Shown here in pieces: positions 35,917 through 43,974 of a DNA stretch of 64,000 bases. The stretch covers positions 868,001-932,000 of the forward strand of contig CP119311.1 in NCBI GenBank assembly GCA_029202545.1, in the 5' to 3' direction. Both the position numbers and the translations under genes were made by a program. Origin of the DNA: Candidatus Pseudobacter hemicellulosilyticus (GTDB lineage: Bacteria; Bacteroidota; Bacteroidia; Chitinophagales; Chitinophagaceae). The notes below the pieces were generated by a model. The model ran no database searches, was not told where the DNA came from, and worked only from the letters and a program-made list of their open reading frames with translations. Numbering within the stretch: position 1 is the stretch's first letter; every line of letters begins with the position of its first letter.

Positions 35917-37026
35917 CTACAGCGCCGTTAATATTTTATGCCAGTTGTTTACCTGAACAGAAACATCAAAATCTTTGGCCCTTGCCGTGGCCGTTGCGGC
36001 ATCAAAAGGCGTTTTGCCAGTAGCAATATCTTTCATGGCGGCCGCCAGATCACTGATGTTCCAGGAGTTGACAATGCTCCCGGTACCGGGTGTTACAATT
36101 TCAGCAACACCGCCCGCATTGAAGCTGACCACCGGTTTCCCAAGCAGCAGGGCTTCCACTACCACCATGCCAAAAGGCTCTTCCCGGGAAGTGAGCACAA
36201 AGCCATCCATTACATTCATATAGTGGTAGTAGTCCTCCACTTTTTTGCCGAGGAAACGGACATTATCGAGGCCTTTGTGCGCCAGCTCCTTCTCAATCAT
36301 GAGGTCCATCCCGGAACGTGTATTATTGCCCAGCCATACCACCGCGGCGTTCTGCTCTTTGAGCAGCCCTGCCAGCTGGGGGACCATATCAACGCCTTTC
36401 CGGTGGATGGAAGTGCCTGACATCAGCCAGATAAAATCAAAGGATCCCAGTCCAAGCTCTTTTTTTATGGCAGCGGAGCGGGATGGGTCCGGGTTTATTT
36501 TGCTGCAATCGATACACTCGTATTGCAGGGCGATATTTTTAGCCCCCAGCACCTGCAGGCGTTCATATACTGCTTTGCTGTCTGCAATGCAAAGGGTTGC
36601 GTAGTCAATAGTATCTTTCAGCTGCTGGTAGCTGACCAGGCTGTAGTCCGTTGTCAGCTCATGAAAATGGGCAATGACCGGAATGCCCTGTTTACGGGCC
36701 AGCGCTGTTTTATCTGTCATCTGCACCGTATTGAGGTACCAGTAATCGGGTTTCACCGATCTGTGCAGTTTCATCAGGTGGTCCTCATATTTATTCACGC
36801 CCATGGCCCGGGAGAAGGAATGGGCTATCCTTGCCATTCTTCCCGGATATTTCAGGGTAACAAAAGTGCCGATATCCTCCGGCATCTGGTGTAACAGCTC
36901 GCCCTGGCATTCACTGATAAGATTGGCTTTGATCAATGTCCGGTCAAACCGGGAGAACATATACCAGAGGAACATTTCTGAACCAGTCCGGCCGGCATAA
37001 GGGGTAAAAAACAACAGAGACTTCAT
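35917..37026 (-). CDS. Family 4 glycosyltransferase
   Basis: 369 residues from the ATG at 37026 (MKSLLFFTPYAGRTGSEMFL), the standard N-terminus for the family and 11 bp after the fucosyltransferase stop. An ATG at 37053 would overlap that gene. The C-terminal domain contains FIWLMSGTSIHRKGVDMV and the acidic motif REEPFGMVVVEALLLGKPVV. Donor unknown. Confidence 0.9.
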   Translation of the reverse strand: MKSLLFFTPYAGRTGSEMFLWYMFSRFDRTLIKANLISECQGELLHQMPEDIGTFVTLKYPGRMARIAHSFSRAMGVNKYEDHLMKLHRSVKPDYWYLNTVQMTDKTALARKQGIPVIAHFHELTTDYSLVSYQQLKDTIDYATLCIADSKAVYERLQVLGAKNIALQYECIDCSKINPDPSRSAAIKKELGLGSFDFIWLMSGTSIHRKGVDMVPQLAGLLKEQNAAVVWLGNNTRSGMDLMIEKELAHKGLDNVRFLGKKVEDYYHYMNVMDGFVLTSREEPFGMVVVEALLLGKPVVSFNAGGVAEIVTPGTGSIVNSWNISDLAAAMKDIATGKTPFDAATATARAKDFDVSVQVNNWHKILTAL

Positions 37027-37037
37027 CCGGGGTTGTG

Positions 37038-37910
37038 TTAGATTTTGATCCATGAATCCAGGGCCACATTGAGGTCTTTATCACTGAACCACCTGGCAGG
37101 GGCAATTACAAGCTTATGGTCATTGTTGTTCAGCCAGGCAGACCACCAGCTGAAAGTGCTGTTGGCAATGATATTGTGCTTGCAGAGAGACATCAGCTGG
37201 AGATCCCGGTAGCTGTCGGCGCCGGTATTCCAGTCTACAAATACCGTATCCAGTCCTTTCAGGTTGGCTTTGCACCAGTCTATATCATTGGAGAAAATAT
37301 AAAACCTGGGATTGTCCAGCTTTTCCGCCATCAGGCTGATAGCCTGGAGGTAGTAGTCGTCCCCGCAAACATGCAGGAAGTCGGGGTTATTGATATAGTC
37401 GCCCCGCCTGATATGTACCCCTACTGATGCTGTTTCATCCAGTTCCTGGGCAAGTCTGCTGTTATGGTTATCCAGCGGTATCTGAAAGAAGAAATCGCTT
37501 TTTATAAGGTCAGCAATTTTGGAGAAATATTGATCAGATTGCCAGGCGCCTATATAGTATCTGTTGCCGCTGGTCTGCAGGGCTTCCGGCTGGAAAGGAC
37601 CTGTAGGTACGTCATGCAGGAAGGTTTGTTTGCTTCCCAGTAATTTCCTGACGGCCCGGCCTGTCAGGGTAGTGCCAACATTCCTGGCAGCCAGCACATC
37701 ATTTTCCGTTGCATGCCGCAGGTGTACGCCAAATATTCTTTCCAGTTCAAAACCATTGTGAATGGTATTGGATGTGTATAGTGAAACATCAGCCAGCACG
37801 CGGTTACCCGGGAATTTTTTTTCCAGCGCCTTGTACAGGGCATAGTGGAACATCTGATTACCCAGTCCGCCCGAAAAGCGGATCACTTTGGTAGGCTTTT
37901 CTGAAAACAT
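37038..37910 (-). CDS. Family 11 alpha-1,2-fucosyltransferase
   Basis: 290 residues with the GT11 motifs: VIRFSGGLGNQMFHYAL near the N-terminus, VHIRRGDYINNP in the middle (the GDP-fucose phosphate-binding HxRRxD) and LMSLCKHNIIANSTFSWWSA near the end. It transfers L-fucose from GDP-L-fucose, made by gmd and fcl in the same operon. This makes a fucosylated polymer likely; the linkage type is inferred from the family. Confidence 0.94.
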   Translation of the reverse strand: MFSEKPTKVIRFSGGLGNQMFHYALYKALEKKFPGNRVLADVSLYTSNTIHNGFELERIFGVHLRHATENDVLAARNVGTTLTGRAVRKLLGSKQTFLHDVPTGPFQPEALQTSGNRYYIGAWQSDQYFSKIADLIKSDFFFQIPLDNHNSRLAQELDETASVGVHIRRGDYINNPDFLHVCGDDYYLQAISLMAEKLDNPRFYIFSNDIDWCKANLKGLDTVFVDWNTGADSYRDLQLMSLCKHNIIANSTFSWWSAWLNNNDHKLVIAPARWFSDKDLNVALDSWIKI

Positions 37911-37924
37911 GATTATCCTGATTA

Positions 37925-38821
37925 TTAAAGTCCGTTAATCCAATTAAAAGTCCGTTCTATTCCTTCTTCAAATGTTACTTTCTGCTGATAGCCGAGTGCG
38001 CTGATACTTTGAATATCAGCCCGCCAGTTCAGCGGATCTCCTTTTTTACCCTTTCCATTAAAGTTTGCTGTTGGAACCGGATCAAAGAATCTGATGAATT
38101 CGCTCACCGCCTCCCTGATCCTTATCTCCACTCCATTGGCTGCATTGTAAGCCTCTGCGGTCATGGGCGAATTCGTGATAAGCAGGTGTATGATCTGCAC
38201 CAGGTCATCTATATAAATGAAGTCCCGGCTTTCATCGCCGGTACCAAAAAGCTCAATAGCTGTCTTTCCGCTGGTCCTGTGGTACAAATCCCAGAACAGC
38301 TGCTTGCGCAGACCGGGACCATATACGGAGAAGGGACGGATGATACAGGAGCGGATATTGTACAGTTCATAATATTCCCTGCACAGCATTTCACTCATCA
38401 TCTTATGCCATCCGTAGGGAGAAAGGGGATGCAGCTTATCCTGTTCTGCAATAGGCAGCTTATCAGGATTGCCGTATACCGCAGCGCTGGAAATATGCAG
38501 GTAACGGGATTCTTTCCGGGACAGGCGCAGCGCTTCCAGGATCCTGGCGGTTTCAAAACAGTTGGCTTCAAAATCGCTGATAGGATGCTCCACTGAAAAG
38601 CCCACATTCCCACTGCCAGCGGCATTGATTACGTAGGTAAAGTTGTTATTGATGAACAGGTCAACAAAATCAATACCACTCAGCAGCTTTATGTAATGAT
38701 AGTCTGCAGATGGATTATCGATCCTGTCTATACCACTTACCTGCCAGTTATTTTTCAGGTAGAATTTGACCAGGTGATGGCCAATGAACCCTTCAGAGCC
38801 TATAACCAGAATATGATTCAT
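37925..38821 (-). CDS. NAD-dependent nucleotide-sugar epimerase/dehydratase
   Basis: 298 residues of the extended short-chain dehydrogenase type: HILVIGSEGFIGHHLVKFY at the NAD site, ISSAAVYG, and the catalytic Y-x3-K in YGWHK. The ATG at 38821 is preferred to a TTG four codons upstream. The exact sugar converted (4-epimerisation, dehydration or reduction) cannot be assigned. Its neighbours are fucosyltransferase and GT4 genes. Confidence 0.88.
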   Translation of the reverse strand: MNHILVIGSEGFIGHHLVKFYLKNNWQVSGIDRIDNPSADYHYIKLLSGIDFVDLFINNNFTYVINAAGSGNVGFSVEHPISDFEANCFETARILEALRLSRKESRYLHISSAAVYGNPDKLPIAEQDKLHPLSPYGWHKMMSEMLCREYYELYNIRSCIIRPFSVYGPGLRKQLFWDLYHRTSGKTAIELFGTGDESRDFIYIDDLVQIIHLLITNSPMTAEAYNAANGVEIRIREAVSEFIRFFDPVPTANFNGKGKKGDPLNWRADIQSISALGYQQKVTFEEGIERTFNWINGL

Positions 38822-38829
38822 ACCTCTAC

Positions 38830-39960
38830 TCAATCTATTGTATTTAAGAAATCGGCGGCAAATTTCCTTACATGCGTCCTGTAGTCCGTAGTACTCCTTT
38901 CAGGCTGTACGGCGGAATACTGTTTCAATAATCCGGCCAGCATTGAAGGATCGTCGGGATTAAAGAAAACGCCATTTGGGGCCTGCTCCAGGTGTACGGG
39001 TATATCAGATGCCAGCACAAACTGATTCATTGCTTTGGCATCTTCAATCACTGTGCTCCATCCCTCAAATTTGGAGGGCTGGATAATGGCCCGTGCATGG
39101 TTCATCAGCTGCAGCTGTTCCTGCCGGTCAATAAAACCCAGGAAGCGGATATTCTTTTCCAGTCCATTGGCCTGGGTGAGGTCCAGCAATTCCTGGTAGT
39201 ATTCAGGCTTCCGGCTGTCGTAAGGTTTGCCGGTAAGGGCAATCACTACTTCTTCACCTGCCTTTTTCAGTTCAGCTGCAGCATTGATCAGCACTTTATG
39301 GTTCTTATGTACCCAGAACTGGTTGGGACTCATGAAATATACCGGGGGCAGCTCATACTTTGCCCGTAATGTTTCAATAGACAGCTGATCATAGGGCTGG
39401 TGGGTTACGGCAAAGGGGACTACATAGTTAGTAGTACCGGCCCCTGGATACACGGAAACAAAATCGTTCCGGGCCGCTTTGCTGCTGAACAGGATCTTGC
39501 CTTTCTGATCAATCATATCCTGGTGCCAGGCTCTTCTTGCCGCCAGTTCTTCCTGTGTAAAGAAGGCAGGGAAGAAATGTTCCTGCAGGTCAGGGATCCA
39601 GAACAGGCTGGGCTGACCGGGATGAACAGAGGATTCCGCGCGGAAAAGCGGGAAAATAATGTCCAGCCCCCGCACCCGTTTATCAATCAACGGTTTTTTA
39701 AGCAGTATCCTGCCTATTTTGTTGATGATCCTTTCGGAGAGGGAGAAGCTGAAAACATTCAGCCATTGCAGATTGGGATAAGGCACTTTTTTCTGCAATG
39801 CTTCATAGCTTTCCTTCGATTTTGATACCACAAATACCTGTGGCCTGTCTTTTTCATCAAGGGTTCCCAGGGCGGCAAGCAGGTTTTCGATATAATAGGT
39901 CCCTCCTATCCAATTCTCATTGTAATTGTAAACAATACCAATTTTTTTCTTCCGCGCCAT
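38830..39960 (-). CDS. Family 4 glycosyltransferase
   Basis: 376 residues beginning KIGIVYNYNENWIGGTYYIENLL. The C-terminal domain has YFMSPNQFWVHKNHKVLI, the IRFLGFIDRQEQLQLMNHA segment and an E-x7-E-type motif in SKFEGWSTVIEDAKAM. It is separated by 51 bp from the pyruvyltransferase-like gene upstream. Confidence 0.9.
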   Translation of the reverse strand: MARKKKIGIVYNYNENWIGGTYYIENLLAALGTLDEKDRPQVFVVSKSKESYEALQKKVPYPNLQWLNVFSFSLSERIINKIGRILLKKPLIDKRVRGLDIIFPLFRAESSVHPGQPSLFWIPDLQEHFFPAFFTQEELAARRAWHQDMIDQKGKILFSSKAARNDFVSVYPGAGTTNYVVPFAVTHQPYDQLSIETLRAKYELPPVYFMSPNQFWVHKNHKVLINAAAELKKAGEEVVIALTGKPYDSRKPEYYQELLDLTQANGLEKNIRFLGFIDRQEQLQLMNHARAIIQPSKFEGWSTVIEDAKAMNQFVLASDIPVHLEQAPNGVFFNPDDPSMLAGLLKQYSAVQPERSTTDYRTHVRKFAADFLNTID

Positions 39961-40011
39961 CCGTTATACTTTTTACCTTACTGAAAATGCCATCCGGGCT
40001 ACTGATAAAGC

Positions 40012-41052
40012 TTATGCGTATGAAGCAATGACTTCCTTTAAGGTCTGGAAGTGGCCAATACTTTCTTTTTGCTGTTTTCTTATTTCTGTCCAGTCGGGCC
40101 TGCCGGCTGCTTCCTTTACCAGTGAATTTTTGAGAATGTATTTCCGGAGGTAACCTGCATCCGGAACAATTGTTTTTTCTGAATTAACGCTTTCCAGGAA
40201 ATTCTTTGTTTTGTTCAGGCCACCCAATAACAGGAAAGGCACTCCATAAGCCACCGCTGTTACACAGGGGTGCAGCTTGGAAGCAACCACCACATCAAGG
40301 CCACTGATAAAATCAATGAAGGATTGCGGGTCTTCGTACTGGAAGTTCTTCCTTTTGGCATCTTCCTTCTCAAACTGCTGCTCGTAGGTGATGCCATATT
40401 CCGGCAGGTGGGTATGAATAAAATTATATTCAGCCGGATATAACCAGGAAACGGAATTAATGGTATTGGAGATCAGTCTGCCTGCGGGTCCCAGTACCTG
40501 CATCCCGATCCTTTTGCGGCGGGAAGGCGCTGTGTTTTGCGGGCTGGGTTTCCAGAATTCAGGAAGTGAAAGGACCACATCAGGGAAGAGTTTCACCTGC
40601 TTGTTAATGGACTGCATCAGTTGAACATCCTTTTCCAGGCGGACAGTCCCGCCTTTATAGCTGTCAGATGTAAAGATAGCCCGGCGGGCAGGCGTCAGCA
40701 CAGCAGCATCTATATGCCCATCACCGCCAATGGAGAAGCTGTACAATGGGCAGTTATATTTTTCCAGGGTAGACAGCAATTCAGTCATATCCCGTTCAAA
40801 CTCAAATTTCTTCTCGTCAAACTTGTGCTTTTCCAGCCAGGATCCGCCTGCAATCAGGGTAAAGGACGCATCACGGATCAGCTCATCAAGGGTAAAAACC
40901 GTTTCGATACCATATTTTTTTGCAAGGCCTTCATTAAGCCCATAGGCAACCGGGGTTGCACCCTGGTCCTTAACAAACCTGGAATACATGAGTACCATGA
41001 TATCATCACCGTAGTTTCCAAACTTACAGGACCCCCAAACAGCAACTTTCAT
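40012..41052 (-). CDS. Polysaccharide pyruvyl transferase family protein
   Basis: 346 residues with family features: an N-terminal MKVAVWGSCKFGNYGDDIM, the glycine-rich FTLIAGGSWLEKHKF and a late DVVVASKLHPCVTAVAYGVPFLLLG. Members transfer pyruvate from phosphoenolpyruvate to make ketals on sugars, giving acidic polymers, though some members act differently. Activity is inferred from the family alone. Confidence 0.85.
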   Translation of the reverse strand: MKVAVWGSCKFGNYGDDIMVLMYSRFVKDQGATPVAYGLNEGLAKKYGIETVFTLDELIRDASFTLIAGGSWLEKHKFDEKKFEFERDMTELLSTLEKYNCPLYSFSIGGDGHIDAAVLTPARRAIFTSDSYKGGTVRLEKDVQLMQSINKQVKLFPDVVLSLPEFWKPSPQNTAPSRRKRIGMQVLGPAGRLISNTINSVSWLYPAEYNFIHTHLPEYGITYEQQFEKEDAKRKNFQYEDPQSFIDFISGLDVVVASKLHPCVTAVAYGVPFLLLGGLNKTKNFLESVNSEKTIVPDAGYLRKYILKNSLVKEAAGRPDWTEIRKQQKESIGHFQTLKEVIASYA

Positions 41053-41088
41053 CTTAGGTTTTTCTTTTATTGTTTAGATAATGTATAC

Positions 41089-41757
41089 TTAAACTATCTG
41101 TTCTCCATTAGCCCCTTCATTGTTTTCCTCATCCCTGAGCGAGTTAACGATCCTTGCAGGATTACCAGCCACAATTTTCCAGGCGGGAACATCTTTGGTA
41201 ACAACGCTGTTACAGGCCACTATAGCCCCTTTGCCGATCCTCACCCCCTTTAATACTGCTACACCATAGCTGATCCATGCATGATCTTCTATAATGATGG
41301 GGGCAGATCTGATATTCCCCTTCTGCCTGGCCGGTCCTTCCGTGATCAGCTTTGTGAAATCGGCGGCCCGCTGCTGATGATCCATTTCATGGGAGTCCGT
41401 ATCAATAATATTGACCCCATGGGATATCAGCACGTGATTCCCGATGCTGATATTTTCAGCAGACCATATTTTGGAATGTTCGCCCATGTATACATAATCA
41501 CCAATGGTTATTTTGCCACCATACCCCATGACCATCAGCTCGCCCCTGAGATGTGAATGGCTGCCGATTGAAATGCCTGATCTGCTGGACTGCCTGTTGT
41601 TGATCACTGTTCCGGGATAAAACTTCGTCCCGGCCCCAGACACGCATTGTTCCTTCAGCAGGTCTTCTTCTTTCCGCCAGTACATAGACTTTAACCTTGC
41701 CATCAATGGCCGGTTATCAAGAATTTTTCTGGCGAGATATAAAACCAGTCTTGACAT
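41089..41757 (-). CDS. Hexapeptide-repeat acyltransferase
   Basis: 222 residues with left-handed beta-helix repeats (GISIGSHSHLRGELMVMGY, ITIGDYVYMGEHSKIWS, ISIGNHVLISHGVNI, VLKGVRIGKGAIVACNSVV) and the tail VPAWKIVAGNPARIV. The catalytic histidine is plausibly in DTDSHEMDH. It is the first gene after the ABC transporter pair; it probably acetylates a sugar of the polymer. Confidence 0.9.
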   Translation of the reverse strand: MSRLVLYLARKILDNRPLMARLKSMYWRKEEDLLKEQCVSGAGTKFYPGTVINNRQSSRSGISIGSHSHLRGELMVMGYGGKITIGDYVYMGEHSKIWSAENISIGNHVLISHGVNIIDTDSHEMDHQQRAADFTKLITEGPARQKGNIRSAPIIIEDHAWISYGVAVLKGVRIGKGAIVACNSVVTKDVPAWKIVAGNPARIVNSLRDEENNEGANGEQIV

Positions 41758-41783
41758 TGAACTCAGAATTTTGACTTATGCAT

Positions 41784-43052
41784 CTATTGATGGGAATACT
41801 TCCATTTGCAGTCAATCATCACACATCCATAATCGCTGCCGGCGTCCTGGTAGAATTCAGAACCGGTATCCTCAATTTCGAAGCTGACCGGTGCTTCCAG
41901 TAAGCGAAGCATCTCCGTATTAGGTACATGCAGCGCTACCACAGGGAAGTACGCATTGGGAACAAGTATTCCGCCGGGGATCTCCACGGTGAATACATGT
42001 TTATCGCCAGGTCCGGCTGTATAGTCAGAAAGCTTTACTTGTGAGGAAAAGATATTCCTTTCCTTCTGGTCCTTTAACCTGAACCTGAGAACTATATTCT
42101 GATGCTGCAGTGCGGATTGAACAGTGAATTCGAGGAGGATCTTTTCTTTAAACTTGAAGACCTGGGTAGGCTCAACTACATTTTCCCTGAGTATGCGAAT
42201 AGACAGGATATCAGTTTTGTTGGGCTGCTCATTGGTATATACTGCGTCACTGGCCTTATTCCCTGCATTTAAATAATACTCAATGCCTTTGTTTACGCTG
42301 CCGGTGAATGCCAGGCCTCCGTTCACCATGACAATGGATTTATTACAGAGAGAGGATACAGCGGCCATATTATGGCTGACAAACAATACTGTTCTGCCTT
42401 CACTCTTGGTTACATCCTGCATTTTTCCGAGCGCCTTTTTCTGAAACTCGGAGTCACCCACCGCCAGTACTTCATCCACGATCAGGATATCCGGCTCCAG
42501 GTGGGCAGCCACGCCAAAAGCAAGCCGTACGTACATCCCGGAAGAATATCTTTTAACGGGGGTATCTACATATTTTTCTACGCCGGCGAAGCTGATGATC
42601 TCATCAAACTTTCTGGCAATCTCTTTTTTTGTCATGCCCAGGATGGCTCCGTTGAGGTACACATTCTCCCGGCCTGTCAGCTCAGGGTGAAAGCCGGTAC
42701 CTACTTCCAGCAGACTGGCCACCCGGCCCTTGATCTTGATCCGGCCAATAGTAGGCTGGGTTGTTCTGCTTAATATTTTCAACAGCGTGCTCTTGCCAGC
42801 TCCATTCCGTCCAATGATCCCAACAGCGTCTCCCTGGTTAATATCAAAGCTGATATCCCGCAGGCTCCATACATATTCACTGTCATCCTTGCTGGTCCGG
42901 TCATTGGTGGCCCCGATCTTCAGATACGGGTCCTCTTTACCTCTTATTTGATACCACCAGCGGTTTACATCATGCGCCAGAGATCCTGTACCAATCTTGC
43001 CTAACCTGTATTGCTTTGAAAGGTTTTCAACCTTTATAATTGCGTTGCTCAT
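41784..43052 (-). CDS. wzt: ABC polysaccharide exporter ATPase (Wzt type)
   Basis: 422 residues. The ATPase domain has Walker A GIIGRNGAGKSTLLKIL, signature YSSGMYVRLAFGVAA, Walker B ILIVDEVLAVGD and switch VLFVSHN. The C-terminal portion (about residues 260-420) is a beta-sandwich like the Wzt substrate-recognition domain that binds a modified chain end. It pairs with the permease gene 27 bp upstream and exports a completed glycan across the inner membrane. Confidence 0.95.
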   Translation of the reverse strand: MSNAIIKVENLSKQYRLGKIGTGSLAHDVNRWWYQIRGKEDPYLKIGATNDRTSKDDSEYVWSLRDISFDINQGDAVGIIGRNGAGKSTLLKILSRTTQPTIGRIKIKGRVASLLEVGTGFHPELTGRENVYLNGAILGMTKKEIARKFDEIISFAGVEKYVDTPVKRYSSGMYVRLAFGVAAHLEPDILIVDEVLAVGDSEFQKKALGKMQDVTKSEGRTVLFVSHNMAAVSSLCNKSIVMVNGGLAFTGSVNKGIEYYLNAGNKASDAVYTNEQPNKTDILSIRILRENVVEPTQVFKFKEKILLEFTVQSALQHQNIVLRFRLKDQKERNIFSSQVKLSDYTAGPGDKHVFTVEIPGGILVPNAYFPVVALHVPNTEMLRLLEAPVSFEIEDTGSEFYQDAGSDYGCVMIDCKWKYSHQ

Positions 43053-43079
43053 AAAAACTGAAGGGTTAATGATGGTGGA

Positions 43080-43952
43080 TTAAACAGTATCCATGAAGCT
43101 CTTTTCCACCTTGTTGAAGAAGAATATGCCAAAAACAACAACAACAGCCATAAATACGATGCTGTATACCAGGGAACCTATCGGGAATCCGTTGTTACCA
43201 AACAGGCAGTAGCGGAATCCTTCCACCAGGGGTGTCAGGGGATTGAGCTCAATTACTTTTCTGGAAAAAGAGCCTTCCTTGAGAAAGGACAAAGGATAGG
43301 CGATGGGAGTAGCATACATACCCAGCTGGACGGCAAAGGTCAGCAGCACGGAGAAATCGCGGTACTTGGTGGTCAGCGAGGAAATGATGATGCCCAGTCC
43401 CAGGCTGATCCCGGCCATAATGATCACCAATACCGGAATAAACAGCCATTCAGCAGTAACCTGCATCGGAAAACCTTTGAAATGGAAATAGATCATGAAG
43501 CCCAGCAGCAGCAGGAACTGGATCCCAAAGCGGATAATATTGGAGATGGTTACTGACAGCGGTAATACCAGCCTTGGGAAATAGACCTTACCAAAGATAT
43601 TGGCGTTGGTCACAAAAGTGCCGGAGGTGCTGGTTAAACAGGCGGAGAAATAGTTCCACAGGATGATCCCGCTCATGTAGAAGACGGTGGGATGAACATT
43701 CATGCCAATGGGGATCCTGGCAATCCGGCCAAACAGCAGCAGGAACATGAGCGTAGTTAACAGCGGCTGGATAATATGCCAAAGGGGACCAAGTACTGTT
43801 TGTTTGAACTGGGCTACAAAATCCCTTTTCACAAACAGCATCATCAGGTCCCGGTAACGCCATACCTCTGCGAGGTTCAGATTAAAAAAAGAACTGTGCG
43901 GCTCAATGACCATATCCCATTTTTCAGAGCCTTCTTTTTGCAAATTATTCAT
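43080..43952 (-). CDS. wzm: ABC polysaccharide exporter permease (Wzm type)
   Basis: 290 residues with six membrane helices of the ABC-2 family. The typical entry segment LAEVWRYRDLMMLFVKRDFVAQFKQT precedes helix 1, and VLGPLWHIIQPLLTTLMFLL forms it. It works with the Wzt ATPase. It starts 22 bp after the tyrosine kinase gene, suggesting coordinated assembly of export and kinase parts. Confidence 0.95.
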   Translation of the reverse strand: MNNLQKEGSEKWDMVIEPHSSFFNLNLAEVWRYRDLMMLFVKRDFVAQFKQTVLGPLWHIIQPLLTTLMFLLLFGRIARIPIGMNVHPTVFYMSGIILWNYFSACLTSTSGTFVTNANIFGKVYFPRLVLPLSVTISNIIRFGIQFLLLLGFMIYFHFKGFPMQVTAEWLFIPVLVIIMAGISLGLGIIISSLTTKYRDFSVLLTFAVQLGMYATPIAYPLSFLKEGSFSRKVIELNPLTPLVEGFRYCLFGNNGFPIGSLVYSIVFMAVVVVFGIFFFNKVEKSFMDTV

Positions 43953-43974
43953 GAAGCCAACGTTTTTAAGCCTT